From Sphingomonas chungangi (GTDB lineage: Bacteria; Pseudomonadota; Alphaproteobacteria; Sphingomonadales; Sphingomonadaceae), in NCBI RefSeq assembly GCF_013778325.1, contig NZ_JACEIB010000003.1, forward strand, positions 434,001-498,000: a stretch of 64,000 nt of DNA. Direction: 5' to 3'. The notes under the pieces were generated by a model that worked only from the letters and a program-made list of their open reading frames with translations, searched no databases and was not told the origin of the DNA. The position numbers and the translations under genes were made by a program. This document shows, piece by piece, positions 25,803 through 34,366 of this stretch. How positions within the stretch are numbered: the first letter of the stretch is position 1; each line of letters begins with the position of its first letter.

Positions 25803-27016
25803 GCCTTCGCCTCCGCATCCCATTCGAGGTGCACGTCGGAGAGCGCCATCACGCCGCCCATCCGCCATTTCGGCTCGGTGCCCGGCTTGATCCGGAAGCG
25901 CGGAATGCGGCGAATCCATTCCTCCGCCAGCACGCGCATCTCGGCGCGGGCCAGGAAGTTGCCGACGCAGGTGTGCGGACCGGTCGAGAAGGCGACATGG
26001 GCGCGATCCTGCCGGTCGATGTCGAACTTCGTCGGCTCGGGGTTGCGGCGATCGTCCATGCCGCCCAGCATCAGCGGGCAGGCGACCATGTCGCCCTCGC
26101 GGAAGGATACGCCCTCGAAGTCATAATCCTTTTTCACCACGCGCGTCTGCTGCACGATCGAGAAGCGGCGCAGCGCCTCCTCGACGAAATCGGTCGCGGA
26201 ATCGGGATCGTTCGCCAGCCGGCCCTGCAGTTCGGGATGCTCGGCGAGGAAGCGCCAGGTGAAGGTCAGCGTGTTGGCGACGGTGTCGAGGCCCGCGATG
26301 AACAGCAGGAAGCCGATCGAATCCAGCTCCTCGTCGGTCAGCGGGCGGCCCTTCACCTGCTCCTGGACGAGTTTGCTCATCAGGTCGTCCTGCGGCTCGG
26401 AACGGCGGCGCGCGAAATAGTCGCGCATCGTCTCGATGATGATGTTCTGCAGCTCTATGCGCCGCTCGACGGTGGTGCCGCCGAAATATTCGTGGACGAT
26501 GTCGCGGAACTGCTCGAACCGGTCGAGCGGCAAGCCCATCAGCTCCATGAAGACCGAAACGGGGAAGCCCGCGCCGACATCCTCGGTGAACTCGCAGCCG
26601 CCGTTCGCGATCACCTTGTCGATCAGGTGGTTCGCCCACCAGCGCAGCTTGGGCTCCAGCGCGGCGATATGCTTGCGGTCGAAATGCCGCATCAGCGCCA
26701 TGCGGTAGCCGAGATGCTCGGGCGGATCGAGGTTGAGCGGGATCATCCGGTTGTCGCTGTTGGACTTGGGGATGTCGAGCTCGCGGTTGGAGAAGTGATC
26801 GGTGTCGCGCAGGATCTGGGACATCAGATCGTAGCGGGTGACCACCCAGAAGCCGCCTTGGCGGGGGCTGTAGAAGATGTCCGGCGCATCGCCGTGTAGG
26901 CTGGTGAGATCGAGCTGCGGATCGTCGGTGACCCGCGCGTCCGCGAAATAGTCGTAGTCGACGATCTGTTCGTCGCGGACATGATCCGGCACGCCGTGCC
27001 GGGAGATCGTAGCCAT
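25799..27016 (-). CDS. Cytochrome P450 (CYP101/CYP108-like class)
   Basis: This soluble 405-residue P450 has the I-helix FIAGLDTVANTL with the acid-alcohol pair Asp-Thr, the ExxR motif EEALRRF, and the haem loop FSTGPHTCVGNFLARAE with the cysteine ligand. PLNLDPPEHLGYR and the P450cam-like LDTVAN suggest a terpenoid- or fatty-acid-like substrate. It needs ferredoxin and reductase that are not encoded nearby. GGAGGTGCAG precedes the ATG at 27016. It heads the operon with DUF35, the thiolase-like protein and the ligase, and sits next to the TonB receptor. Confidence 0.93.
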   Translation of the reverse strand: MATISRHGVPDHVRDEQIVDYDYFADARVTDDPQLDLTSLHGDAPDIFYSPRQGGFWVVTRYDLMSQILRDTDHFSNRELDIPKSNSDNRMIPLNLDPPEHLGYRMALMRHFDRKHIAALEPKLRWWANHLIDKVIANGGCEFTEDVGAGFPVSVFMELMGLPLDRFEQFRDIVHEYFGGTTVERRIELQNIIIETMRDYFARRRSEPQDDLMSKLVQEQVKGRPLTDEELDSIGFLLFIAGLDTVANTLTFTWRFLAEHPELQGRLANDPDSATDFVEEALRRFSIVQQTRVVKKDYDFEGVSFREGDMVACPLMLGGMDDRRNPEPTKFDIDRQDRAHVAFSTGPHTCVGNFLARAEMRVLAEEWIRRIPRFRIKPGTEPKWRMGGVMALSDVHLEWDAEAKA

Positions 27017-27080
27017 CTGCACCTCCAAAGGGCGAGGGGCGCCACCCTGCGGCGACACCCCCCTAATACGCACACGCCCC

Positions 27081-27098
27081 GAGCCGAAAAAGCGGCTC
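27081..27098 (-). terminator. Short hairpin at the TonB-receptor stop codon
   Basis: GAGCCG and CGGCTC pair around a 6-base loop of mostly T on the minus strand, overlapping the stop codon region at 27097-27099. The stem is short and no T-run follows, so it may only attenuate transcription before the P450 operon. Confidence 0.3.
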
Positions 27099-29298
27099 AG
27101 TAGTGATAGGTGATCGATCCGCCCACCGAACGCGGCTCCGCCCACACCTGGCGGCTGGCAAGCGGATCGGTGAAGTTGGCAAGCCGGTAATTCTTGTCGG
27201 TCACATTGGTGGCGTACACGGACAGATCGAGCTTCTTCGAAGGATCGGTCCAGGTCGCGCGCAGGTTGAGCACGCCATAGGCCTTCTGTGGCAGCTGCTT
27301 CACCGCATCGAAGTAGAAGTGGCTCGAATAGAAGTAGCTGCCGTTCACCACCAGGCGACCGTCGGCGAGGTCAAAGCCGTAGTCGGCGCCGATCGTGCCC
27401 GAGAAGCGGGGCGTCTGGAGGACCGGGAAGCCGCTGGCGGGGATGTTGACCACGCCGATCGCGCCGGTCGTGGGATCCTGCTGATAGCCGATCGCATTGT
27501 CGAAGCTGTTATATTTCGCGTGGGTCCACGCACCGCTCAGGTTGATGTTGAAGTCCGGCGTGACGGCGTAGGCGAGCTCGCCATCGACGCCGTAGATGTG
27601 CTCGGACGCGGCATTTTGGGTGATGCTGGTGCCGTTTGAGCCATAGGACGCCACCTGCACGTCCTTATAATTGTAGTAGAAGCCGGCGATGTTGAAGCGC
27701 AGGCGGCGATTGGCGATCTTGTAACCGACCTCGTAGGCGTCGATCTTCTCCGGCTTCACCGGCGTGAAAGTCGGATCGAAGGCCGATCCCGGCAGCGCGC
27801 CCGACTTGTAGCCCTTGGTGTAGGACGCATAGACGTTGGACTGCGGCGTCAACTGGTAGCGGATCACGCCGCGCGGCGAGAAATTGTGGAACGAGGCCTT
27901 GCCTGACAGCCCGGCGAGCGGACCGGCCGGATAGGCGAGCTTGAGGTCGTCCTTGCTGTAGCGCAGGCCGCCGGTGACGAAGAGATTGTCCAGCACCTCG
28001 TAGGTGGCGTCGGCGAAACCGGCGTAGGACCGGGTGGTGTTCTTTGAAACGAAGGCGTTCACATAGGGCGCGCCGCCCAGGCTGAGATTGTAGTCGTAGG
28101 TGTCGGTCGCCCAGTAATAGAAGGCGCCGAGGACCCAGGAGAGGCGACCGCCAGGCTTCGACGTCAGGTTGATTTCCTGCGTGAACTGCTTGTCGGGGAT
28201 GGTCCAGGCCGAATCATCGATCGCAGCGGGCGTGGCGTCATAATCCAACGCCTGGTTGACGCTGTCCTTGCGGTAACCGGTGTAGGAGGTCAGGTCCGCC
28301 CAATCCATCTTGAGCGCGCTGGTGAGCGTGACCGAGTTGGTCTTGACGGTGTTGAAGCTCGGGCCGTTCACCGAGACCTCGTTGGGCCGGGTCGCGATGA
28401 CCAGCCCGGGGATGACGTTGCCCGTGGTGATCGGCCTGCCGTCCGGCCCGACGCGCGCGTTGACCGCGTTGAGCAGCGGATCGTCTGCATAGGTGTGGGC
28501 GTAGGCGAGCGTAAAGCTCAGATTGTCGGTCGGCGTCCACAGCACCTTCGGGCGTACCGACCATTTGCGGAACGCGCCGAAATGATCGTCGCCATCCGTG
28601 ATGTTGGTGATGTAGCCGTTGCCGTGCTCGTAGGAGGCCGACAGGCTGACCGCGATCGTCGAGGTAATGCCGGTGGTGCCGTAGAAGGCGGCCGTCGAGT
28701 GATCGAACGACTCGTAGCTGAGCTTGATGAGGCCCTGCGTCTCGTGCGACGGCGTCTTGGTGGTGATCTGGATCGCACCGCCGGTCGCGTTGCGGCCGAA
28801 CAGCGTGCCCTGCGGACCCTTCAGCACGCTGACATTCTCGACGTCGATCAGATCGATGTCGGACGAGGTCGGGCTGGAAATGTAATAGCCGTCGACGTAG
28901 ATCGGGATGTTCGAATAGAGGCCGGGGCCGGCGACCGAGCTGCCGATGCCACGGATCGAGGGCTGCACCGTGTTGCCCGAATAGTTGAGGCGCAGCGCCG
29001 GCACCGCTTGCTGCAGCTGGGCGACGGCGGTGATGCCGGACTTGGCGAGCATCTGGCCGGTCACCGCCGAGATCGAGATCGGCACGTTCTGCAGCTTTTC
29101 GGAGCGCTTTTGCGCGGTGACGACGATCTCCTGGGTGGAGCCGGTGTCGGCGGCCGCCTGCGGCGCGGGGGCAGCGGCCAGTTGCGCAGCTTGGGCATGC
29201 GCCGCGGTGGCCAGCGCGGCGGCGAGCAGGCCGGTGCCGGCGCGCAGCGAGACGCGGTTGAAACGGTTTTCAGGCGATGCGGTCGATCGAGACGTCAT
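27097..29298 (-). CDS. TonB-dependent outer-membrane receptor
   Basis: The 733-residue protein begins with a signal peptide (AGTGLLAAALATAAHAQA, cleavage near residue 36). A TonB box EIVVTAQKRSEKLQNVPISI (about 57-76) and a plug with GIGSSVAGPGLYSN and VLKGPQGTLFGRNATGGAI follow. A 22-strand barrel then ends RSVGGSITYHY with a terminal aromatic. This is the sphingomonad type that imports hydrophobic or aromatic compounds by proton-motive force. It lies 80 bp upstream of the P450 operon on the same strand. A 17-bp palindrome (29321-29337) lies just before the start, so it is likely regulated with the pathway. Confidence 0.95.
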   Translation of the reverse strand: MTSRSTASPENRFNRVSLRAGTGLLAAALATAAHAQAAQLAAAPAPQAAADTGSTQEIVVTAQKRSEKLQNVPISISAVTGQMLAKSGITAVAQLQQAVPALRLNYSGNTVQPSIRGIGSSVAGPGLYSNIPIYVDGYYISSPTSSDIDLIDVENVSVLKGPQGTLFGRNATGGAIQITTKTPSHETQGLIKLSYESFDHSTAAFYGTTGITSTIAVSLSASYEHGNGYITNITDGDDHFGAFRKWSVRPKVLWTPTDNLSFTLAYAHTYADDPLLNAVNARVGPDGRPITTGNVIPGLVIATRPNEVSVNGPSFNTVKTNSVTLTSALKMDWADLTSYTGYRKDSVNQALDYDATPAAIDDSAWTIPDKQFTQEINLTSKPGGRLSWVLGAFYYWATDTYDYNLSLGGAPYVNAFVSKNTTRSYAGFADATYEVLDNLFVTGGLRYSKDDLKLAYPAGPLAGLSGKASFHNFSPRGVIRYQLTPQSNVYASYTKGYKSGALPGSAFDPTFTPVKPEKIDAYEVGYKIANRRLRFNIAGFYYNYKDVQVASYGSNGTSITQNAASEHIYGVDGELAYAVTPDFNINLSGAWTHAKYNSFDNAIGYQQDPTTGAIGVVNIPASGFPVLQTPRFSGTIGADYGFDLADGRLVVNGSYFYSSHFYFDAVKQLPQKAYGVLNLRATWTDPSKKLDLSVYATNVTDKNYRLANFTDPLASRQVWAEPRSVGGSITYHY

Positions 29299-29320
29299 GG
29301 GCCTCCCCCTCGGGTTATTT

Positions 29321-29337
29321 TGAGCGTTATTCGCTCA
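29321..29337. promoter_or_regulatory. Palindrome upstream of TonB receptor
   Basis: TGAGCG-TTATT-CGCTCA is a perfect 6-bp dyad with a 5-bp centre, 22 bp before the TonB receptor start. The GCG-TTATT-GC spacing is reminiscent of the IclR candidate operator at 18624-18640 but not identical. Confidence 0.5.
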
Positions 29338-29456
29338 TGCGTTCGTTGTTCGGCCAAACCCATAGGTCGGGCGGGATCGGATTGTCAATCGCGTGTTGAA
29401 GCGATCCGCGAAGCATCAAGAGATGTTGCCGGTTCGCCACGGCACCGGCGAGCGGG

Positions 29457-30242
29457 TCAGAACAGCCCTTCGAACGCGCCGCCATCGTTGACGATATTCT
29501 GGCCGGTGACGTAGCCCATCTGCGCCGCGCACAGCATCGCGATGAGGTCGCCGGCTTCCTTGGGATCGGCGAGTCGACCGGCGGCGGTGCGCTTGCGGAC
29601 CTCGGCCTCCACCGTCTCGTAGGTCACGCCCTTCGCCTTCGCCCGCTGGCCGAGCGCGTCACGCAGCGCTTCGGTGTCGATCAGGCCGGGCAGGATGGAA
29701 TTGATCGAGACGTTGAACGGCGCCACCTCGCGCACCAGCGACGCGATGGCTCCGGCCAGCGCCAAACGCGCCGCGTGCGAATGGCCGACGCCGATTTGCG
29801 GAAACTTGATGAAATTGGCCGAGACGTTGACGATCCGCCCGAAACGGCGATCGCACATGCCCGGCGCATACGCATGGATCAGGTCGATCGCCGAGAAGAA
29901 ATGCGCGTCGAACCAGCGAATCCATTCCTCGCGATCGAGCTCCCGGTAAGGGATCGGGCGCTGCGGCACCCCGGCATTGGTGACGAGGATGTCGGCCGCC
30001 GGCCGCTCGGCGATCAGGTGAGCGCGGCCTTCGGGACTGGTGAGGTCGGTGGCGACGAAGCTCACCTCCGCCCCGGTCGCGGCAGCGATCTCGGCGGCGA
30101 CCTGCTCCAGCGTGGCCGCCGTGCGCGCGACCAGCGTCACCCGCGCGCCCTCCGCCGCCAGCCGATCCGCGGCGGCGCGGCTGATGCCCCGGCTGCCGCC
30201 GCAGATGATCGCGTGTCTGCCCGCGACGCCGATGTCCATCAT
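29457..30242 (-). CDS. SDR-fold protein with altered catalytic residues
   Basis: The 261-residue SDR-fold protein has a nucleotide motif CGGSRGIS (last glycine replaced by Ser) and TNAG. After the serine in NVSANF (Ser141) the Tyr-X3-Lys position reads GHSHAARLAL: His154 sits where Tyr is expected and Ala158/Arg159 where Lys is expected. The C-terminus YVTGQNIVNDGGAFEGLF is normal. The active site may therefore be dead or may catalyse something else, as in dienoyl-CoA-reductase-like SDRs, which also use His. It overlaps the SnoaL-like gene by 4 bp (ATGA). Confidence 0.88.
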   Translation of the reverse strand: MMDIGVAGRHAIICGGSRGISRAAADRLAAEGARVTLVARTAATLEQVAAEIAAATGAEVSFVATDLTSPEGRAHLIAERPAADILVTNAGVPQRPIPYRELDREEWIRWFDAHFFSAIDLIHAYAPGMCDRRFGRIVNVSANFIKFPQIGVGHSHAARLALAGAIASLVREVAPFNVSINSILPGLIDTEALRDALGQRAKAKGVTYETVEAEVRKRTAAGRLADPKEAGDLIAMLCAAQMGYVTGQNIVNDGGAFEGLF

Positions 30243-30745
30243 TGCTCTCCCTTGGTCGCGGCGGGATCCGGCCCGCGCAGGATTTCGAGCCGGTGGATGC
30301 CGGAACTCGCGATCGCCCAGCCATCGGCCAGGCGTATGTAGGTCTCGTGATAATGGCCACGCCCGGCGAGCAGCAGCGTGCCGTCGGGTGCCCGCAATTC
30401 GTCGGACATCGCCCAGATGCCGGTGGCGTGCGATTCGTCGATTACGTCGATCTCCGGCATATGGCCGTGATGGACGGTGCGCAGATGCTCGATCGCAGCG
30501 CGAACCATCGCCATCACCGCCTCACGACCGTGGACGAGCCATGGGGGCGAGGGCGGAGGTGGCGACCAGTCGCCGGTCCACGGGTCGCGCGTACTGCGGC
30601 TGTAGGTCCGGTCGAACACGATGTCCGGCGCGAACACCGTCTCCAGCCCCGCCCAGTCCTTCGTATCGACGCAGCGGAAATAGCGCGCCTTGAGTGCCTT
30701 GATTTCCTCAATCGCGATCAGCCGCTGCAGCGGGTCCGTCGTCAT
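30239..30745 (-). CDS. SnoaL-like / NTF2-fold protein
   Basis: The 168-residue protein resembles the SnoaL-like polyketide-cyclase/ketosteroid-isomerase fold (PF13577 type). A first helix IAIEEIKALKARYFRCVDTKDWAGLETVFAPDIVFD leads into GREAVMAMVRAAIEHLRTVHHGHMPEI and a beta-strand core LAGRGHYHETYIRLADGWAI. Such proteins act as isomerases, dehydratases or small-molecule binders. It is the first gene of a two-gene unit with the SDR-fold protein and is divergent from the acyl-CoA dehydrogenase operon across a 289-bp gap. The substrate is unknown. Confidence 0.88.
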   Translation of the reverse strand: MTTDPLQRLIAIEEIKALKARYFRCVDTKDWAGLETVFAPDIVFDRTYSRSTRDPWTGDWSPPPPSPPWLVHGREAVMAMVRAAIEHLRTVHHGHMPEIDVIDESHATGIWAMSDELRAPDGTLLLAGRGHYHETYIRLADGWAIASSGIHRLEILRGPDPAATKGEQ

Positions 30746-30893
30746 GTCCTTGCTGCCTTTCCCGATTGCCGATAGCCAGCGATTCGATAAAGCGCAAACG
30801 TGCGAAGATCGACCATAAAGCTAATTCTATGGCGGGCGATCGCGCGTGGCTTGACAGTCGCCCCCTTCTCCTTGAATGAGCATATATCGAACA

Positions 30894-30911
30894 TGCGACC
30901 GTTAATCGCAC
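30894..30911. promoter_or_regulatory. Inverted repeat with IclR-like half-site in the 289-bp divergent gap
   Basis: TGCGA (30894-30898) and TCGCA (30906-30910) form a 5-bp dyad with a 7-bp centre. TAATCGCAC (30903-30911) is the reverse of the GTGCGATTA half-site seen before the IclR gene. It lies upstream of the acyl-CoA dehydrogenase operon. The rest of the gap (30746-31034) shows a TTGACA at 30851 without a matching -10, and nothing else I can support. Confidence 0.4.
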
Positions 30912-31034
30912 AAAATGGTCCCGCAGCCACGAGGGGAGCGGGAGAGGGAAGGGCTTCGTGCGTCGAACCGTTGAGCCTATCGTTATGGGAAGCTACCCGC
31001 CTGCCGGCGGCATGGCGTGCGGCGAGGGTGTCAC

Positions 31035-32258
31035 ATGCTCGATGAACTGAAGGCGCTGGAGCCGTTCCGGGCCGAAGTGCGCGCGTGGCTCGCCGCGAAC
31101 CTGCCCGCCGACTGGCAGCAGAAGATGCTCGGGGCTCCGGAGGAGGAGCATGTCGCCTTCCAGAAGGCGTGGTTCCGCGCGATGATGGCGGGCGGCTACG
31201 GCGCGCCTCACTGGCCGAAGGAATGGGGCGGCAGCGGCTTTTCCTTCGCGCAGCAGATCGTGCTCTACGAAGAGATTGCCCGCGCCGGCGCGCCGCGCCT
31301 GATCCTCTATTTCATCGCGCTCCACCATGTGCCGGGCACCCTGCTCGAATGGGGCACGCAGGCGCAGCGCGAGCGACACCTGCCCGCCGTGCTGACCGGC
31401 AACGAAATCTGGTGCCAGGGCTTCTCCGAGCCCAATGCGGGGTCCGATCTTGCCAGCCTGCGCACGCGGGCCGAGCGGCATGGCGACGTCTTTGTCGTCA
31501 ACGGCCAGAAAACCTGGTCGTCCAACGCACATCATGCCGATTTCTGCCTGCTGCTGGCGCGCACCGATCCGGCGGCCGCCAAGACGCGCGGCATCTCCTA
31601 TTTCATCATGGACATGAAGGCGCCGGGCGTGACTCTGCGCCCGATCAAGCAGATGACCGGCGCCTCGCATTTCAACGAAATCTTCCTTGATGATGTAGAG
31701 ATCCCGGCCGAGAACCTGATCGGCCCGGAACATGGCGGCTGGGCGGTGGCGCAATCCACGCTCTCGTCCGAGCGCGGACTGTCCGTGCTGGAACTCACCG
31801 AGCGGATGCGCGTCGGCTTCCGGATGCTGCTCGAATCCGCGCAAGCCGAGGGGCCGGCGGGCGGGCGGCTGATCGACGACGACGAGATCCGCCGCAGGTT
31901 GGTCGACATCTACGCGCGAATGCAGGCGCTGCGGCTGCTGGTGAACGAGTTGCTGACGCAGGCGATGCGCGGAACAAAGCAGGGCACCGAACCTTCGATC
32001 ATCAAAATCTATTACAGCGAGCTGCTGCGCGACTTCACCGCGCTGGGCGTCACGCTGGGCGGCGTAGCCGGACAATATCTCCAGCCCGTCCTGATGGGCG
32101 GTGCCAACGAGACCGGCTACTGGATGCAGGACTATCTGTATTCCTGGGCCTGGACGATCTCCGGCGGCAGTTCCGAGATCCAGCGCAACATCGTGGCGGA
32201 GCGGGGGCTCAAGCTCCCGCGCGAGCCGCAGCCGGCGGCTGCCGGCCAAGGGGGATAA
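31035..32258 (+). CDS. Acyl-CoA dehydrogenase, subunit 1 of pair 1
   Basis: This 407-residue acyl-CoA dehydrogenase has the FAD/substrate segment WCQGFSEPNAGSDLASLRTRAE (about 125-146), VNGQKTWSSNAHHAD, and a C-terminal ISGGSSEIQRNIVAERGL. The usual IYEGT glutamate position is serine-rich here, so the base may come from elsewhere or from the partner. It introduces an alpha-beta double bond into an acyl-CoA. It begins a run of four adjacent dehydrogenase genes; the next starts 3 bp later. Neighbouring unequal pairs are typical of the alpha2-beta2 enzymes of steroid side-chain degradation. Start at 31035; the frame also contains a GTG at 31017. Confidence 0.93.
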   Translation: MLDELKALEPFRAEVRAWLAANLPADWQQKMLGAPEEEHVAFQKAWFRAMMAGGYGAPHWPKEWGGSGFSFAQQIVLYEEIARAGAPRLILYFIALHHVPGTLLEWGTQAQRERHLPAVLTGNEIWCQGFSEPNAGSDLASLRTRAERHGDVFVVNGQKTWSSNAHHADFCLLLARTDPAAAKTRGISYFIMDMKAPGVTLRPIKQMTGASHFNEIFLDDVEIPAENLIGPEHGGWAVAQSTLSSERGLSVLELTERMRVGFRMLLESAQAEGPAGGRLIDDDEIRRRLVDIYARMQALRLLVNELLTQAMRGTKQGTEPSIIKIYYSELLRDFTALGVTLGGVAGQYLQPVLMGGANETGYWMQDYLYSWAWTISGGSSEIQRNIVAERGLKLPREPQPAAAGQGG

Positions 32259-32261
32259 TCG

Positions 32262-33404
32262 ATGGAATTTGGCTGGGCGCCGGAGCAGGTCCAGTATCGC
32301 GAGCGGGTCAAGGCCGCGCTCGACGATCTGCTGCCGGCCGACTGGGACGAGACCTACGTGCCGGAGAGCTACGCCTCCGACCTGCAGGTGCAATTCTCAC
32401 GGGAGTTCTGCGCGAAGCTCGCCGAGCGCGGCCTGCTGGTGCCGCACTGGCCGAAGGAATATGGCGGCAACGAGAGTCCCGACTGGGAGCATTTCATCCT
32501 CGGCGAGGAGATGAAGGCTGCCGGCGAGCCGCGTGGCCCCCAATATATGAATGTCAACTGGATCGGCCCGACGCTGCTGAAATACGGCACCGAGGCCCAG
32601 AAGGCGCAGCATGTGCAGGGCATCGCCAGCGGCACGGTGATCTGGTGCCAGGGCTTCTCGGAGCCCAATGCCGGCACCGATCTCGCCGCGCTGCGCACGC
32701 GGGCCGAGCGCGACGGCGATCACTACATCGTCAACGGATCGAAGATCTGGACGTCCTATGCGCGCACCGCCGATTGGTGCTTCCTGCTCGCACGCACCGG
32801 GCCGACGCGGAAGGACATCTCGATCCTGCTGATCCCGATGGACACGCCGGGCATCTCGGTCACGTCCTTCCCGGGTATGATCAAGGACGGGCATCTCAAC
32901 GAGGTGTTCTTCACCGATGTGCGCGTGCCTGTCGCGAACCGCGTCGGCGAGGAAGGCGAGGCATGGACGATCGTCACCCACGCGCTCAGCTACGAACGTG
33001 TCGGCGTGCCGCGCTACCATACCGGGCTGCAGGCGCTGGAACTGGCGGTCGAGCAGCTGAAGGAGGAAGGGCGCTGGCATGACGACCCGATCGTCCGCTC
33101 GCGCGCCGGATCGATCGCCGCCAAGTTCGAGGGTGCGCGGATGCTCACCTATCTGGTCGTCGACCAGCGGGTGAAGAAGCTGCCGTCGAACACGGACGCC
33201 AATCTCTCTCGCGTCGCCTCGCTCGAGGCGGTGATCGAGATGCTGAACTTCCTCGCCGAATTCCTGCCGGACTGTCTGTCCGGGGGCAACGCACTGCTTG
33301 AGGACTATTACCGCATCAACATCCCGGCCGGCATCACCGGCGGGACCAACGAGATCCAGCTCGATCTGGTCGCCCAGCGCGGCCTCGGGCTGCCACGGGG
33401 CTGA
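32262..33404 (+). CDS. Acyl-CoA dehydrogenase, subunit 2 of pair 1
   Basis: The 380-residue protein is a close relative of its upstream neighbour, sharing WCQGFSEPNAGTDLAALRTRAERDGD and a C-terminal ITGGTNEIQLDLVAQRGLGLPRG. Central landmarks are HWPKEYGGN in the N-terminal helical domain and FPGMIKDGHLNEVFFTDVRVP in the beta domain. AAGGGGG lies before the ATG, 3 bp after the previous stop. The two genes are probably a duplicated pair forming a heteromer. It acts in beta-oxidation of the pathway intermediate with an electron-transfer flavoprotein not encoded here. Confidence 0.93.
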   Translation: MEFGWAPEQVQYRERVKAALDDLLPADWDETYVPESYASDLQVQFSREFCAKLAERGLLVPHWPKEYGGNESPDWEHFILGEEMKAAGEPRGPQYMNVNWIGPTLLKYGTEAQKAQHVQGIASGTVIWCQGFSEPNAGTDLAALRTRAERDGDHYIVNGSKIWTSYARTADWCFLLARTGPTRKDISILLIPMDTPGISVTSFPGMIKDGHLNEVFFTDVRVPVANRVGEEGEAWTIVTHALSYERVGVPRYHTGLQALELAVEQLKEEGRWHDDPIVRSRAGSIAAKFEGARMLTYLVVDQRVKKLPSNTDANLSRVASLEAVIEMLNFLAEFLPDCLSGGNALLEDYYRINIPAGITGGTNEIQLDLVAQRGLGLPRG

Positions 33405-33409
33405 CGCGC

Positions 33410-34366
33410 ATGGATTTCCAGCTTTCCGAGGATCAGGAGGCCCTGGTCTCCGCCCTCCACTCTATCCTTCAGGATCATGCGGAGCTGCCGCAGGCCGAAC
33501 GCTTCGGCTATTCCTGCTTCAATGCCGAGCTGCAGGGGATATTAGCCGACAGCGGCTTCCTCTCCGCCGCGCGCGAGATCGGCCCGATCGAGGCCGCGCT
33601 GGTGACGATCGAGACGGCGCGGTTGCCGGTCCTCGTCGAGACGGCGGCGACCGGGCTGGTCGCGCCGATGGTACTCGGAGAAGCGATCGAAGGGCCGGTG
33701 GCGCTGATCGACGGCAAGGCCATGGACAAGGCGCATCGCAACCTGCCGATCGCGCGAACCGCGTTGGTCGATCTCGGCGAGGACGTCGCGGTGCTGGCGA
33801 TCGAGCCGGCCGATGTCGAGCCGGTCGAGAGCGTGCTGGCCTTCCCTTATGGCCGCTTCCGCAAGGCGCCCGATCTGGCGAAGGCGCGGCGCCTGCCCGG
33901 CGCGGGCGAGGCGCTCCGCCAGTGGTGGCGCGTGGCGCTGGCCGCCGAGGTAGCGGGCGCGGCGCAGGCGGCGATCGCCTTCACGATCGATTATGTGAAG
34001 CAGCGCGAGGTGTTCGGCCGCCCGGTCGGCTCCTTCCAGTCGGTGCAGCACCGCCTCGTCCAGTGCCATGCCCACGCCCAGAGCTGCTATTACCTGGCGC
34101 TGCGCGCGGCGTGGAGCGGCGATCCGGTCGACGCCGATTGCGCGGCGAGCTTCGCTCAGCAGGGCGTGCAGCGGCTGCTGTTCGATCTCCACCAGTTCCA
34201 CGGCGGCATGGGCGTGACGACCGAGCATCTGCTGCACTTCTGGCTCTACCGCATCCGTGCGCTGCAGGCGGAGGCCGGCGGCGTCCACCGCATCGGGCTG
34301 GAGATCGCCAATCGCCTGTGGCCGGATGCACCGGCCGCGGCGCAACGCATGGCGCAGGCGGGATGA
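33410..34366 (+). CDS. Acyl-CoA dehydrogenase family protein, short subunit of pair 2
   Basis: The 318-residue protein is about 60 residues shorter than usual for the family. It has a compact N-terminus (MDFQLSEDQEALVSALHSIL), a reduced middle domain without the SEPNAGSD block, and an intact C-terminal helical domain REVFGRPVGSFQSVQHRLVQCHAHAQ and FHGGMGVTTEHLLHFWLYR. The reduced middle domain suggests a partner subunit that shares an active site, as in FadE-type heterotetramers. Its TGA overlaps the next start in ATGA. Confidence 0.9.
   Translation: MDFQLSEDQEALVSALHSILQDHAELPQAERFGYSCFNAELQGILADSGFLSAAREIGPIEAALVTIETARLPVLVETAATGLVAPMVLGEAIEGPVALIDGKAMDKAHRNLPIARTALVDLGEDVAVLAIEPADVEPVESVLAFPYGRFRKAPDLAKARRLPGAGEALRQWWRVALAAEVAGAAQAAIAFTIDYVKQREVFGRPVGSFQSVQHRLVQCHAHAQSCYYLALRAAWSGDPVDADCAASFAQQGVQRLLFDLHQFHGGMGVTTEHLLHFWLYRIRALQAEAGGVHRIGLEIANRLWPDAPAAAQRMAQAG

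Noticed and set aside
30851-30890. TTGACA box in the gap before the dehydrogenase operon
   Set aside because: No -10 element at 16-18 bp. The only TATA-like text is about 26 bp downstream.
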